Assembly: GCA_027023445.1 (NCBI GenBank)
Contig: JALVVK010000058.1
Location: forward strand, 1-45,931
Length of the DNA stretch: 45,931 nucleotides
From: Deltaproteobacteria bacterium
Lineage (GTDB): Bacteria > Desulfobacterota > Dissulfuribacteria > Dissulfuribacterales > JALVPX01
Direction: 5' to 3'
Positions 17,058 to 27,090 of this stretch are shown here, one piece after another (the first letter of the stretch is position 1; every line of letters begins with the position of its first letter). The notes beneath the pieces were generated by a model. It was not told the DNA's origin and ran no database searches. It worked only from the letters and a program-made list of their open reading frames with translations. Position numbers and translations under genes: made by a program.

Positions 17058-17711
17058 ATGTTTACCGGGATTGTTCAGGGGCTTGGCACCATAACCGGCA
17101 TAAGGCGATCGGGCACCGGGGCGCTGCTTGATATCAAGGCCGGATTCGTCCTTGAGGAGCCTCAGGTCGGGGAAAGCATAGCTGTTAACGGAGTATGTCT
17201 TACGGCAGTTTCCATATCTGCGGATGCCTTTACCGCGGATGTGTCTCCGGAAACCCTGTCCCGTTCTACTCTCGGACGGCTGAGGCCCGGGTACCGGGTC
17301 AACCTGGAACGCGCACTGAGGCTGTCTGACAGGCTGGGCGGTCATCTTGTGAGTGGCCATGTGGACGGTGTGGGTAGGATCATGGGAAAGCGTGTCCTGA
17401 GCCAGTTTAACCTTTATACTATATCTGTGCCTGACGGCCTTGACAGGTACATAATCGAAAAAGGCTCCGTGGCGGTGGATGGTATAAGCCTTACGGTGAA
17501 TTCATGCTCCAGGGGCCGGTTTCAGGTGGCGGTGATACCGCATACGGCGGATATTACCACCATGGGGTTGAGAGATGTCGGGCACGAAGTCAACATTGAG
17601 GTTGACATCATTGGGAAGTATATTGAAAAGTTACTTGCCTCAGGCAAGAGTGAAGAGATGCCCCGGGGCGGGATAAGCCTGGACCTTCTGGCCAGAAATG
17701 GTTTTATCTGA
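17058..17711 (+). CDS. ribE: Riboflavin synthase, alpha subunit
   Basis: Makes riboflavin by dismutation of two 6,7-dimethyl-8-ribityllumazines. The 217 residues contain two similar lumazine-binding barrels: the first opens with MFTGIVQGLG (1-10), the second with LGGHLVSGHVDGVG (about 94-107). Conserved IAVNGVCLTAV and VAVDGISLTVN occupy equivalent positions in each half. A good ribosome site (AAAGGGG) and a promoter lie upstream. It opens a ribE-ribBA-ribH-nusB order. ribD, which usually joins this set, is not in the window. Confidence 0.97.
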   Translation: MFTGIVQGLGTITGIRRSGTGALLDIKAGFVLEEPQVGESIAVNGVCLTAVSISADAFTADVSPETLSRSTLGRLRPGYRVNLERALRLSDRLGGHLVSGHVDGVGRIMGKRVLSQFNLYTISVPDGLDRYIIEKGSVAVDGISLTVNSCSRGRFQVAVIPHTADITTMGLRDVGHEVNIEVDIIGKYIEKLLASGKSEEMPRGGISLDLLARNGFI

Positions 17712-17945
17712 CAGGCAGTCATGTTTTTGTCTGTTAGCCCCTGGTGTTTACAGTGGAAATAATATTGAAGGTCGATATTTGGTGGCAGGTGCTGCATGTT
17801 AAATTAAGGCGATCGCGCAGTTATGACGTCTTGAATTTAATAGTAAATCCGTTTGCCGCAATTTAACATTTAGTTAATATTTCAGCATTTAACATTATTC
17901 ATGTCCAGGCGCCGCCCGGCATGAATGTTTGAGAGGTGAAAAACC

Positions 17946-19172
17946 ATGCCAGTAGCCAAGATTGAAGATGCCATTGAGGATATCCGGGCCGGCAAAATGG
18001 TCATTTTAGTGGATGACGAAGACCGGGAGAACGAGGGTGACCTCACAATGGCCGCGGAAAAGGTCACGCCAGATGCCATAAATTTCATGGCCAAATATGG
18101 CAGGGGCCTTATCTGCCTTACCCTCACGGGTGAGCAGGTTGATAAACTGCGTCTGCCCATGATGTCCGAGAGAAACACCTCCAGGTTCGGAACGGCCTTT
18201 ACCGTTTCTATTGAGGCCAAGCATGGTGTCACCACGGGTATTTCCGCGCATGACAGGGCCAGGACCATACAGGTTGCCATTGCGGATGGCGCAGGTCCGG
18301 AAGACATTGCAACACCAGGTCATGTATTTCCTTTAAGGGCAAGGGATGGCGGGGTGCTGGTCAGGGCCGGCCAGACCGAGGGGTCTGTGGATCTGGCAAG
18401 ATTGGCCGGGTTAAAGCCCTTTGGCGTAATCTGTGAGATCATGAAGGATGACGGTACAATGGCCAGGATGCCCGATCTGCGTGTGTTTGCCAGAGAGCAC
18501 GGTCTTAAAATTATATCTATTGCCGACCTGATTGCCTATCGGCTTCGCACAGAAAATTTTGTTAAGAGAGAGGTCGAAACCAGGTTGCCTTCGCGTTTTG
18601 GCGGAGAGTGGAAACTTATTGCCTACAGCAGCGTTCTGGATTCCCATGAGCACCTTGCTCTGGTCCTGGGAGACCCGGAAATAGGGCCGGAAGAGGAGGT
18701 GCTTGTGCGTGTGCATTCCGAATGCCTTACCGGGGATGTTTTTGGTTCCCTGAGGTGTGATTGCGGCCCGCAGCTTCAGCAGGCAATGAGTCAGATCGCG
18801 CGTGAGGGGAGGGGGGTTTTTCTCTATATGAGGCAGGAGGGCCGGGGGATAGGCCTGCTTAACAAGTTGCGTGCTTACTGTCTCCAGGATAAGGGACGGG
18901 ATACAGTGGAGGCCAACAGAGAGCTTGGTTTCAAGCCTGATCTGCGGGATTATGGAATAGGGGCGCAGATTCTTCGGGATCTCGGGATAAGAAAAATGCG
19001 TCTTATGACCAATAATCCAAAGAAAATCGTTGGGTTGGAGGGATATGGGCTGGAAGTCGTAGAGAGAGTGCCCATAGAGATTCCACCTCACCAGGAGAAT
19101 CTTAAATACCTCAGGTGTAAAAGGGAAAAAATGGGTCACCTGCTTCATCTGGATGACGCGTTGAACAGTTAA
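17946..19172 (+). CDS. ribBA: Bifunctional DHBP synthase/GTP cyclohydrolase II
   Basis: Supplies both riboflavin precursors. The N-terminal half (about 1-200) converts ribulose-5-phosphate to 3,4-dihydroxy-2-butanone-4-phosphate ([26 protein letters not shown]-like [20 protein letters not shown]). The C-terminal half opens the GTP ring (zinc cysteines in [20 protein letters not shown], then [17 protein letters not shown]). The 408 residues are the normal fused length. Upstream (17712-17945) is a 234-bp gap with ATTTAACATT-type repeats and a short ATTCATG/CATGAAT inverted repeat before a GAGAGGTG ribosome site. Confidence 0.97.
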   Translation: MPVAKIEDAIEDIRAGKMVILVDDEDRENEGDLTMAAEKVTPDAINFMAKYGRGLICLTLTGEQVDKLRLPMMSERNTSRFGTAFTVSIEAKHGVTTGISAHDRARTIQVAIADGAGPEDIATPGHVFPLRARDGGVLVRAGQTEGSVDLARLAGLKPFGVICEIMKDDGTMARMPDLRVFAREHGLKIISIADLIAYRLRTENFVKREVETRLPSRFGGEWKLIAYSSVLDSHEHLALVLGDPEIGPEEEVLVRVHSECLTGDVFGSLRCDCGPQLQQAMSQIAREGRGVFLYMRQEGRGIGLLNKLRAYCLQDKGRDTVEANRELGFKPDLRDYGIGAQILRDLGIRKMRLMTNNPKKIVGLEGYGLEVVERVPIEIPPHQENLKYLRCKREKMGHLLHLDDALNS

Positions 19173-19197
19173 TTTCAGATCCAAGGGAGAGGAAGAT

Positions 19198-19668
19198 ATG
19201 CCGCGACAGTTTGAAGGCCATCTGAAGGCCGATGGCCTTAAGATTGGAATGGTAGTGGGGCGTTTTAACGAATTTATTTCCAGCAAGCTTGTGGGCGGGG
19301 CCATGGATGCCCTTATCAGGCACGGGGCATCTGAGAACGATATTGACATCGCCTGGGTTCCCGGCGCCTTTGAGATTCCTCTGACCGCCAAGCTCATGGC
19401 CGAATCCGGCCGGTACGACGCTATTGTATGTCTTGGATGTATAATCAGGGGAGCTACTTCCCATTTTGAATACGTGGCGGCCGAAGCGGCCAAGGGAATT
19501 GCCCATGTCGCCCTTGAGGCCAGTTTGCCTGTAGCCTTTGGTGTGCTTACCACGGAAAATATAGAGCAGTCCATAGAACGGGCTGGCTCCAAGGCTGGGA
19601 ACAAAGGCTGGGATGCGGCTCTGGCAGCAGTGGAGATGGCCAACCTTTTCAGACAGTTCAAGGACTGA
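19198..19668 (+). CDS. ribH: Lumazine synthase
   Basis: Condenses the RibA and RibB pathway products to 6,7-dimethyl-8-ribityllumazine, the penultimate riboflavin step; the family forms hollow capsids or pentamers. The 156 residues are typical. Visible motifs are [19 protein letters not shown], the VPGAFEIPL substrate loop, [14 protein letters not shown] and [17 protein letters not shown]. The start has a GAGAGGA ribosome site. It lies 25 bp after ribBA and 13 bp before nusB. Confidence 0.97.
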   Translation: MPRQFEGHLKADGLKIGMVVGRFNEFISSKLVGGAMDALIRHGASENDIDIAWVPGAFEIPLTAKLMAESGRYDAIVCLGCIIRGATSHFEYVAAEAAKGIAHVALEASLPVAFGVLTTENIEQSIERAGSKAGNKGWDAALAAVEMANLFRQFKD

Positions 19669-19681
19669 AAAATCCTTTTTT

Positions 19682-20119
19682 ATGACCATACGCCGAAAGG
19701 GACGTGAAATAGCCCTCCAGATCCTGTACCAGTCAGAATGGGGGACCATGGATAATGTGGAATCCGCGATCCGGGAATATGCCCGGGGGCTGTCCGCAGG
19801 AGGCGCCAAGGTAAAGAAGGACACCTTGGCCTTTGCAAAGAGCCTGCTTGAGGGGGTTCTCAGGCGCAAGGAGGATCTGGATCTTGTGATTGCCCGCAAT
19901 GTCCACGGGTGGCGTCTTGACAGGATGGCCAGAGTGGACCGGAATATTCTGCGTATGGGTGCGTATGAGCTTTTGTACTGCTCGGATATTCCTCCAAGGG
20001 TGGCCATAAACGAGGCGGTGGAGCTTGCGAAGATGTTTGGCAGTGAGGAGTCCAGGGCCTTTATAAACGGGGTTTTGGATGGCGTCCTCAGGGAATCAGT
20101 CAGACGAAAGGAAAATTGA
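19682..20119 (+). CDS. nusB: Transcription antitermination factor NusB
   Basis: RNA-binding protein that, with S10/NusE, prevents premature termination in rRNA operons. The 145 residues are typical and all helical. Conserved segments are [17 protein letters not shown] (N-terminus, RNA-binding arginines), [14 protein letters not shown] and [34 protein letters not shown] 19682 was chosen because the family starts at this point; no clear ribosome site precedes it, so coupling to ribH is likely. The ribH-nusB order is common in bacteria. Confidence 0.95.
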   Translation: MTIRRKGREIALQILYQSEWGTMDNVESAIREYARGLSAGGAKVKKDTLAFAKSLLEGVLRRKEDLDLVIARNVHGWRLDRMARVDRNILRMGAYELLYCSDIPPRVAINEAVELAKMFGSEESRAFINGVLDGVLRESVRRKEN

Positions 20120-20127
20120 GCATTAAC

Positions 20128-22638
20128 ATGGCATCACGGTATAATTTTGCTGCTATAGAGGAAAAGTGCCAGAAGACCTGGGAAGAACTGGGGGTTTTCA
20201 GGGCAGGAAAAGGCGATGCCCGGCCCCGCTACTATGTGCTGGAGATGTTCCCGTATCCTTCCGGCCGGATTCATATGGGGCATGTGCGCAATTACACCAT
20301 AGGGGATGTTGTCGCCAGATATAAACGCATGAACGGTTTTAACGTGCTTCATCCCATGGGTTGGGATGCTTTTGGGCTTCCCGCGGAAAACGCCGCGATA
20401 AAGCACAGGACACATCCGGCAAAATGGACATACGAAAACATTGATTACATGCGCACCCAGTTAAAGCGCCTGGGCCTTTCTTATGACTGGAGCAGGGAGC
20501 TTGCCACATGTGATCCTGAATATTACCGCTGGGAACAGCTGTTTTTCCTGAGGCTCATGGAAAAGGGCCTGGTCTACCGCAGGCTTTCAAAGGTCAACTG
20601 GTGTGAAAGATGCCAGACCGTGCTTGCCAATGAACAGGTGGTGGATGGGAAGTGCTGGCGGTGCGATGAAGATGTGGTGGAAAAGGAACTACCTGGATGG
20701 TTTTTCAGAATAACAGACTATGCAGAGGAACTTCTCCAGGGTTGCGACCGTCTCAGGGGATGGCCGGAGAAGGTCCTGACCATGCAGAGAAACTGGATAG
20801 GCAAAAGCGTGGGGGCGGAGGTCAGTTTTCCTCTGGAGCATGCCGGTGGCGGAGATATCAAAATATTTACCACCAGGCCTGACACCCTTTTCGGGGTGAC
20901 GTTCATGAGCCTTTCACCTGAGCATCCCATGGCCATGGCCCTGTCCGAGGGCACTGGCCAGGAGAAGGATGTCCGTGAATTTATTGAAAGATGGAAAAAG
21001 CTTCCGGCCCAGGAAAGAAAGGGTGAGACAAAGGAAAAGGAGGGGGTCTTTACCGGGAGCTATGCCATTAATCCCCTCACTCGGGAAAAGGTCCCCATCT
21101 TTGTGGCCAATTTCGTGCTCATGGAATACGGAACCGGCGCGGTCATGGCAGTGCCTGCCCACGATCAGAGGGATTTTGAGTTTGCCAGAAAGTACAATCT
21201 CCCGGTAAAGATCGTGATTCAGCCTGATGGCGAAAGGCTTGATCCCGCAATAATGGAACAGGCCCATGAGGGACCGGGGCGGCTGGTGAATTCCGGGCAG
21301 TTTGATGGGATGCCTAATGATGAGGCGAAAAAGGCCATCATTGAATATCTTCATGACAGGGGGGTCGGAAGCAGGAAGATCTCTTACAGGCTGCGGGACT
21401 GGGGCATTTCAAGGCAAAGGTTCTGGGGCGCTCCAATTCCTGTGATTTTCTGTGATAACTGCGGGACAGTACCCGTGCCGGAGCAAGACCTGCCAGTTAC
21501 CCTGCCCACAGATGCCAGGCTTGATGAGCAGGGCCGTTCCCCCCTTCCAACGCTTGAGTCCTTCTGGTCAACAACCTGTCCCAGATGTGGGAGGGCTGCC
21601 CGCCGCGAGACAGATACCATGGATACCTTTGTGGAGTCTTCGTGGTACTTTGCCCGTTACACCTGTCCGGATGAGAAGACCATGCCACTGGACAGGAAGA
21701 GGGTGGACTCGTGGCTTCCGGTTGATCGTTATATCGGTGGTATAGAACACGCGATTCTTCATTTATTGTACGCGAGATTTTTTACCAAGGCGCTGAGGGA
21801 TCTTGGATACCTGTCGGCGGATGAACCATTTCTGAACCTGCTTACCCAGGGCATGGTGCTCAAGGACGGGGCCAAGATGTCCAAGTCCAAGGGCAACGTG
21901 GTGGACCCTGACGCCATGATAAAGGCATACGGAGCGGATACCGTAAGACTCTTTATCCTTTTTGCCGCTCCTCCGGAAAAGGATCTTGAATGGAGCGATC
22001 AGGGAGTGGAAGGCGCTCACAGGTTTCTTCACAAGGTCTGGCGGCTGGTAACGGATTCCCTGGATGGCTTGAAGACAGCGTCTGTGGATGCGGATCTTCT
22101 TTCAGGTTCAGCGGAGCGTCGGGAATTGAGCTCACTGAGAAACAAGACACATAATACAATAAAGAGGGTCACTGATGACATTGAGAAAAGGCTTCACTTT
22201 AATACGGCCATAAGCGCGCTCATGGAATTGACCAATGAGGTCAACGCGTTTATCGCGGCAGAAGGACTTCCTTCCACGGAAGACAGGCCCGCGTGGGCCG
22301 TGTTTCGTGAGGCCATTGAGACAATCCTGGTGTTGCTTTCACCCATGGTGCCCCATATGACAGACGAGCTATGGCGAATGCTGGGGCATGAAAAACCCAT
22401 CTGTCTTGAGCCCTGGCCTGAGGTGGACACGAAGGCTGCGCGCGCCGATCTTCTTAAGATCGTCATCCAGGTAAATGGAAAGGTTCGGGGTCAGATTGAG
22501 GTGGATCGCGACATGCCAGAGGCGCAGATAGAGAAGGCCGCCTTTGATGAGCCTAATGTGAAAAGACATGTGGAGGGCAAGGAAGTGAGAAAAGTCATCC
22601 ATGTTCCGGGAAAACTTGTAAATATTGTGGTAAAATAA
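20128..22638 (+). CDS. leuS: Leucyl-tRNA synthetase
   Basis: Charges tRNA-Leu. This is a class I synthetase of 836 residues from ATG 20128 (a TTG at 20116 overlaps nusB). HMGH lies at 49-52, and the KMSKS motif is in [15 protein letters not shown]. The editing domain has [16 protein letters not shown] and [17 protein letters not shown]. Zinc-type cysteines occur in [14 protein letters not shown] and [10 protein letters not shown]. The C-terminus ends in [14 protein letters not shown] as in the family. It begins 8 bp after nusB and ends 4 bp before lptE, so it is probably co-transcribed with both. Confidence 0.97.
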   Translation: MASRYNFAAIEEKCQKTWEELGVFRAGKGDARPRYYVLEMFPYPSGRIHMGHVRNYTIGDVVARYKRMNGFNVLHPMGWDAFGLPAENAAIKHRTHPAKWTYENIDYMRTQLKRLGLSYDWSRELATCDPEYYRWEQLFFLRLMEKGLVYRRLSKVNWCERCQTVLANEQVVDGKCWRCDEDVVEKELPGWFFRITDYAEELLQGCDRLRGWPEKVLTMQRNWIGKSVGAEVSFPLEHAGGGDIKIFTTRPDTLFGVTFMSLSPEHPMAMALSEGTGQEKDVREFIERWKKLPAQERKGETKEKEGVFTGSYAINPLTREKVPIFVANFVLMEYGTGAVMAVPAHDQRDFEFARKYNLPVKIVIQPDGERLDPAIMEQAHEGPGRLVNSGQFDGMPNDEAKKAIIEYLHDRGVGSRKISYRLRDWGISRQRFWGAPIPVIFCDNCGTVPVPEQDLPVTLPTDARLDEQGRSPLPTLESFWSTTCPRCGRAARRETDTMDTFVESSWYFARYTCPDEKTMPLDRKRVDSWLPVDRYIGGIEHAILHLLYARFFTKALRDLGYLSADEPFLNLLTQGMVLKDGAKMSKSKGNVVDPDAMIKAYGADTVRLFILFAAPPEKDLEWSDQGVEGAHRFLHKVWRLVTDSLDGLKTASVDADLLSGSAERRELSSLRNKTHNTIKRVTDDIEKRLHFNTAISALMELTNEVNAFIAAEGLPSTEDRPAWAVFREAIETILVLLSPMVPHMTDELWRMLGHEKPICLEPWPEVDTKAARADLLKIVIQVNGKVRGQIEVDRDMPEAQIEKAAFDEPNVKRHVEGKEVRKVIHVPGKLVNIVVK

Positions 22639-22642
22639 CAGG

Positions 22643-23215
22643 ATGAGTACGCTGTTTTTTCTTAAAGATAGACGTTCCCGTGTTTTCTGCGGCAGCGTTT
22701 CCCGGTTCCTGTGGATTATTGTGGCCTGTCTTTGCCTGTGGATATGTAGTGGTTGCGGTTATCATCTGGGGGAAAGAACAGCAGAGCTTCCCTCCTGGAT
22801 ACAGACAATATATGTTGAGCCATGGGATAACAGAAGTAATGAACTGCTTCTTGGACCCTGGCTTACTACTGAACTGCGCCAGGAATTTATGAGGGGAAAC
22901 AGCCTTGAACTGGCCCCGAGGAACGAGGCGGACGTGATTTTGAGCGGCAACGTGGTCCAGGTCAACACGGGCGGCCTTTCCTACACACGTTACGATACCT
23001 CGGTTGAGCGTCGTGTTTCCGTAATATGTTCTGTTACCCTGAAAGACAGGCGGACAGGCAGAGTGCTCTGGACAACGAGCAATATCCGGAGGGAAGAGGC
23101 CTTTTGGGTAGGCACAAGTGCCATAAAAACAGAGGGCCTGAAAAATCAGGCCCTGAAAAAATTAAGCCGCGATGTAGCGGAAACTATCTACCATCGAGTT
23201 TCCGGGGTGTTTTGA
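22643..23215 (+). CDS. lptE: LPS-assembly lipoprotein LptE
   Basis: Outer-membrane lipoprotein that plugs the LptD barrel and helps insert lipopolysaccharide. The 190 residues have an N-terminal hydrophobic signal (about 20-37) ending in the lipobox SGC with lipidated C38, then GYHLGERTAELPSWIQTIYV, the characteristic start of mature LptE. Later ILSGNVVQVNTGGLSYTRYD fits the family. leuS-lptE adjacency is widely conserved. It is convergent with rpsT, with 11 bp between the stops. Confidence 0.9.
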   Translation: MSTLFFLKDRRSRVFCGSVSRFLWIIVACLCLWICSGCGYHLGERTAELPSWIQTIYVEPWDNRSNELLLGPWLTTELRQEFMRGNSLELAPRNEADVILSGNVVQVNTGGLSYTRYDTSVERRVSVICSVTLKDRRTGRVLWTTSNIRREEAFWVGTSAIKTEGLKNQALKKLSRDVAETIYHRVSGVF

Positions 23216-23226
23216 GGTTATGCCCC

Positions 23227-23496
23227 CTATGCAGCCGTTAACTTGTTTACCTTTCTGCTGAGCAGGGAGATCTTTCTGGCTGCAGTACGCCTGTGGATGG
23301 TTCCCTTGGAGGCCGTCCGGTCAATAATTTTCTGGGCTAATTTCAGCTGTTCCCTGGCCTTCTCAGGTGAATTTTCCGCAATGGCGGATTCTATTGCCTT
23401 TACCAGATTTTTGATCCTGGTTTTTCTGGATTTGTTGCGCAGTTGACGTTTTTTGTTTTGACGGTCTCTTTTGAGAGCGGATTTATGATTGGCCAA
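23227..23496 (-). CDS. rpsT: Ribosomal protein S20
   Basis: Small-subunit ribosomal protein that binds 16S rRNA. It has 89 residues, is very basic, and begins MANHKSALKRDRQNKKRQLRN. Later KGTIHRRTAARKISLLSRKVN is the typical S20 end. It is a single gene on the minus strand, divergent from the MscS gene and convergent with lptE. A 5-prime AAAGACCTTGGCC-side ribosome site (GGAGGAAAGACC on the coding strand) precedes the ATG. Confidence 0.97.
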   Translation of the reverse strand: MANHKSALKRDRQNKKRQLRNKSRKTRIKNLVKAIESAIAENSPEKAREQLKLAQKIIDRTASKGTIHRRTAARKISLLSRKVNKLTAA

Positions 23497-23574
23497 GGTC
23501 TTTCCTCCATTTACATATATGGACTTTTTAGTTTATTCTATAATAGCGCATTTTTATAATATGAACCCCTTGTG

Positions 23575-24675
23575 ATGTCAATAATGTCTTTTTCTGTTCC
23601 CATGGAAATTTCGACCTTTCTGAACAAGTTCAACGAGTTGAGCAGCATCCCCTTTTTAAGGGGCCTGGTAGTTCTGGTATTTTACCTGCTCCTGGCAAAG
23701 ACAGTTGATCTTTTGATGGATAAGCTATTGAAACGCTTGGCTAAACGAACAAGCGTTTCCTTTGATGACCAGCTGATACTCTTCCTTCATACGCCTGTTT
23801 GCTGGACCATTGTGTTCGTGGGGATGCTTCACGCCCAGATGTATCTGGATTTGTCTTCACCCTGGAGTGTTGTCTGCCCCAACGTGGTAAAGAGCCTGAT
23901 TCTGTTTGTGTGGTGGGCGGCATGTATGCGATTTGCTACCTGGGCCACGGAACGCTCCTATCCTCTGCTCGCCAAGGGGGACAGGGTGGGACAGGACATC
24001 TTTTACCTATTCAAGAATATACTGCGCGTGCTGGTCCTGATCGTTGGCATCCTGTGGTTGCTGACCATATGGGGCATAGATTTGACCCCGCTTTTTGCAT
24101 CCGCAGGTATTGCCGGTATCGCGGTGGCTCTGGCCGCCAAGGACACTCTCTCCAATTTTTTCGGTGGAATCAGTATCTTTGTTGATAAGCCCTTTAAGGT
24201 GGGAGATTATATAATCCTTGACAGTAGCGAGCGCGGAGAGGTGGTAAATATCGGGATCAGATCTACCAGGATCAAGACGAGAGACGATGTACAGATAACG
24301 ATTCCGAATTCCATACTCTCAAACGCCAAGATTATAAATGAAAGTGCCCCTATACCCAGGTTCAGGATCAGGGTCCCTGTGGGAGTAGCCTATGGAAGCG
24401 ATCTTGAGCTTGTGGAAAAATGCCTGGTAGGCATAGCCAGGGAGAATCCGCTTGTTTCGGATACCCCGGAACCAAGGGCCAGGGTCAGGGCCTTTGCGGA
24501 TTCCTCTATCAATTTCGAGCTGCTTTGCTGGGTGAACGATCCCAGAGAAAAGGGGCTTACGTTGCACCGCCTTTTTAATGAGATTTATCGTGTTTTTGAG
24601 GAAAAGAATATATCTATTCCTTTTCCGCAGAGGGACGTGCATATCTATCCGCAGGACAATGGTTTGCCGTCCTGA
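23575..24675 (+). CDS. Small-conductance mechanosensitive channel, MscS family
   Basis: Inner-membrane channel that opens on osmotic downshock. The 366 residues have about four hydrophobic segments in the first 150. The pore helix and following loop, PLFASAGIAGIAVALAAKDTLSNFFGGISIF, have the Gly/Ala packing typical of MscS TM3. Then comes the beta domain (FKVGDYIILDSSERGEVVNIGIRSTRIKTRDD, TIPNSILSNAKIIN) and the C-terminal cytoplasmic cage. The exact start is uncertain: GTG 23572, ATG 23575 and ATG 23584 are all possible, and no ribosome site decides. Confidence 0.93.
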   Translation: MSIMSFSVPMEISTFLNKFNELSSIPFLRGLVVLVFYLLLAKTVDLLMDKLLKRLAKRTSVSFDDQLILFLHTPVCWTIVFVGMLHAQMYLDLSSPWSVVCPNVVKSLILFVWWAACMRFATWATERSYPLLAKGDRVGQDIFYLFKNILRVLVLIVGILWLLTIWGIDLTPLFASAGIAGIAVALAAKDTLSNFFGGISIFVDKPFKVGDYIILDSSERGEVVNIGIRSTRIKTRDDVQITIPNSILSNAKIINESAPIPRFRIRVPVGVAYGSDLELVEKCLVGIARENPLVSDTPEPRARVRAFADSSINFELLCWVNDPREKGLTLHRLFNEIYRVFEEKNISIPFPQRDVHIYPQDNGLPS

Positions 24676-24699
24676 TGTAAAATCATCACTCGAAAAGTC

Positions 24700-25704
24700 A
24701 TGTATCTTGCCCACAAAAAAATATCAGGCGAAGAAACCAGATTTTATATACGTCAATCATACAGGGATGATAAGGGGCGCTGGCTGTCAAGGGATCTATT
24801 CGATCTTGGAACCGATCCTGAGCGTTACATCGTATATGAGGGTACCAGGGGATATTATTTCCATCCCAGATTGGAAGACGCGCTTGATTCCCATGGGGTA
24901 GAGTATTCAGTGGATGATCTGGAGGACATCTTCTGGCCCTTTCTTGATCCTGAAATTCGCCGTGTCATTGATAATTTCGGCGGCCGGGAAAGGGGCAGGA
25001 GGCGCGCCCCAAGGTTCAGCCGGCAGGAATTAGAGGAGATGCAACGTAATCTTCATCCCTTTGACAAAAGGCGGCTGTGCTTCCTGAGGTTTTGCCAGAT
25101 CAACATGGATCGCCTGATGAGCAGACCCATGTCTTTTCTGAACAGGCTTCTGGATAAATCAAGGGACGAGATCGAGCAGATGATCTGGTTTATGGAGCTG
25201 GATCTTAAGCCCTTTTTTATGCGGGGTTATCTGTATGCTATTTTTGATCTGCCAAGGCGTTTTTCTCCAAGGATGACCAGGTTTATACCCGAACAGCAGG
25301 ACCGTGACCTGATAGATCGTTATTTCCTGGAAGAGATATGCCTGCTAAACAGTGATTCCTACTACCTGACCCCGGGGGCTGTACCCAATAATTTTCCATG
25401 CCTGCACCCTTATCTTCAGAAATATCTCTTCTGGTATTTTGATGTCTTTTACAAGGGGGGGTGGCCCGGGCAGGGCGGCTTCCCGGGTGGATCTTCGTCC
25501 AGTATTATCGGCTCTGGTTATGATCAATATCTTGAGACAATGGGGCTTACCGCTGAGGAATTTTCCCAGATGAGTCAAGAGGAATTTAAGTCACATTTCC
25601 GCAAAATGGCCCAAAAAATTCATCCGGACAAGGGCGGGGAACATGAGGCCTTTATATCCCTGCAGAGGGCGTATCGGGTTCTTTTGGTCAGAAAGATTGG
25701 TTAG
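24700..25704 (+). CDS. Protein with C-terminal J domain and unrecognised N-terminal region
   Basis: The 334-residue protein has a J domain at its end: the HPD triad at 308-310 in RKMAQKIHPDKGGEHEAFISLQRAY, with a preceding helix FKSHF. J domains recruit DnaK-type Hsp70 and stimulate its ATPase. The first 260 residues are soluble, Arg/Asp/Phe-rich, with YDQYLETMGLT as linker and no G/F-zinc region of classical DnaJ. I do not recognise that part. The order is reversed from DnaJ, so it is probably a client-specific co-chaperone. It follows the MscS gene by 24 bp and may share its transcript. Confidence 0.8.
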   Translation: MYLAHKKISGEETRFYIRQSYRDDKGRWLSRDLFDLGTDPERYIVYEGTRGYYFHPRLEDALDSHGVEYSVDDLEDIFWPFLDPEIRRVIDNFGGRERGRRRAPRFSRQELEEMQRNLHPFDKRRLCFLRFCQINMDRLMSRPMSFLNRLLDKSRDEIEQMIWFMELDLKPFFMRGYLYAIFDLPRRFSPRMTRFIPEQQDRDLIDRYFLEEICLLNSDSYYLTPGAVPNNFPCLHPYLQKYLFWYFDVFYKGGWPGQGGFPGGSSSSIIGSGYDQYLETMGLTAEEFSQMSQEEFKSHFRKMAQKIHPDKGGEHEAFISLQRAYRVLLVRKIG

Positions 25705-25848
25705 AGGATATTTTAGTCCGATGAGGCGCAATGAGCGGACCTTTTGATGTCAGGTCGGCAGGCTTGCTTATTGCCGTGTTAAAACGTATATTAATTACAG
25801 GGAGTTTAGGGGGCACAATGCAGATTTGTCAGGCCGGTTTCCTTTATG

Positions 25849-25889
25849 CGGGCATGAAATAACCATGTATTTGCCCTTCATGCCCGTTT
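25849..25889 (+). terminator. Hairpin after the J-domain gene
   Basis: CGGGCATGAA (25849-25858) and TTCATGCCCG (25877-25886) form a perfect 10-bp stem with an 18-nt loop, followed by only three T residues. It sits in the 282-bp gap before the kinase-like gene, 145 bp after the J-domain stop. It may be a weak terminator or an RNA control element. Confidence 0.5.
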
Positions 25890-25986
25890 AATCCGTAAAA
25901 ACTATTTTCTGCCGGTAAAATTGCCAGTCAATGTCCATTATGGGCAATACCGTGTCGAAGTGTTTATAGGCCTCCTCTTACGAAAA

Positions 25987-27090
25987 ATGCATAAAAAAAA
26001 GGCCGAAACAGAAAAGACTGACAGGGAAAGGATAGTTATAAACGCCGCCTTTGTGGGAGGTGGCAAGGGGTGCCGTGATGTCCTGAGGCTTCTTACCACA
26101 TATCCCCTTCGAAACCTTACCTTGAACGTCATAGGTGTGGCTGATCCCAGGCCCGATGCGCCGGGCAGAATTTTTGCCGAGGAGCTTCATGTTGAAACTA
26201 CCTCGGATTACAAGGAATTCTACAAGCATCCTGAGCTTGATCTGCTCATAGAACTCACTGGCGATGACACGATCCTGGAGGAAATACTTGCTACCAGGCC
26301 CAGGGGGGTAAAGGTCCTGGACCATCTGAGCGCGAGGCTCTTGTGGGAATTGATAGAGATTCAGGAGGAAAAGCTGATTCTGGAGGAACGATTAAGCGCT
26401 TCAGAGAAGATGATAGCCGTGGGAGAGATGGCCTACCGCCTGACGCATGAGCTGAGAAATCCCCTGATGTGTATTGGTGGGTTTACCAGGCGCCTCATAC
26501 TGAATCCTGATACCCCGCATTATCTGCGCAAGCAGATGGAACAGATCATTTCCTATGTGGAAAAAATAGAAAAGACCGTATCCAATATCTGTGACGTGGC
26601 CAAACCAATCTATCCTCATTTTCTGCTGACCGACCTGAGGGAAACCCTTAATTCATGGTGCAAAGGGGTGCGTTATGAGGCGAGGAGATATAATGTTGAG
26701 GTGGAATGCCATATAGAGGATGATTTGCCTGAACTCGTAATGGATAAGGAACTCATAGCCCAGGTGCTCTGGCATGTTGCTGAGCACGCCATGGAAACCA
26801 TACCAGAGGATGACAGGCGCCTTTACATACAGGCCAGGCTGTGCTGGGATGAGGTTCTTATAATAATAGAACAGAGTGGCACGCAGCATGAGTGCTCGGC
26901 CGGGAAGCAGGAGACCGGGCACGAGAAGCCGGGCGAACCCACCAAACGCTCAAGCCTCTGGCTGGCCATGTGCAGGAAAATAATGTTTGATCACGGTGGA
27001 GATATCCGGGTTGAGACCAGGGATGGCAAGCTTCTTGTGATAATCGAACTTCCCGTCAGGTTTGAATTGCCATCGGGGCCTCCCATTTAA
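25987..27090 (+). CDS. Rossmann-HisKA fusion with degenerate histidine-kinase ATPase domain
   Basis: From ATG 25987 the protein has 367 residues and no membrane segment. Residues about 16-115 form a Rossmann-like NAD(P)-binding unit (INAAFVGGGKGCRDVL, then VIGVADPRPDAPG and LLIELTG), as in dehydrogenase N-domains. A coiled coil follows, then a HisKA dimerisation segment with the phospho-acceptor motif LTHELRNPL (H154). The ATPase region is eroded: the N-box asparagines are histidines (LWHVAEHAMETI, 261-272), and the G1 and G2 glycines are lost (IEQSGTQ, RSSLWLAMCRK). It may sense a dinucleotide and act as a scaffold or phosphatase. The start is uncertain, since a TTG at 25921 is also open. 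It overlaps convergent rlmN by 4 bp. Confidence 0.75.
   Translation: MHKKKAETEKTDRERIVINAAFVGGGKGCRDVLRLLTTYPLRNLTLNVIGVADPRPDAPGRIFAEELHVETTSDYKEFYKHPELDLLIELTGDDTILEEILATRPRGVKVLDHLSARLLWELIEIQEEKLILEERLSASEKMIAVGEMAYRLTHELRNPLMCIGGFTRRLILNPDTPHYLRKQMEQIISYVEKIEKTVSNICDVAKPIYPHFLLTDLRETLNSWCKGVRYEARRYNVEVECHIEDDLPELVMDKELIAQVLWHVAEHAMETIPEDDRRLYIQARLCWDEVLIIIEQSGTQHECSAGKQETGHEKPGEPTKRSSLWLAMCRKIMFDHGGDIRVETRDGKLLVIIELPVRFELPSGPPI

Noticed and set aside
18411-20007. Long minus-strand frames antisense to ribBA, ribH and nusB
   Set aside because: The plus-strand genes are certain and the antisense products show no family features.
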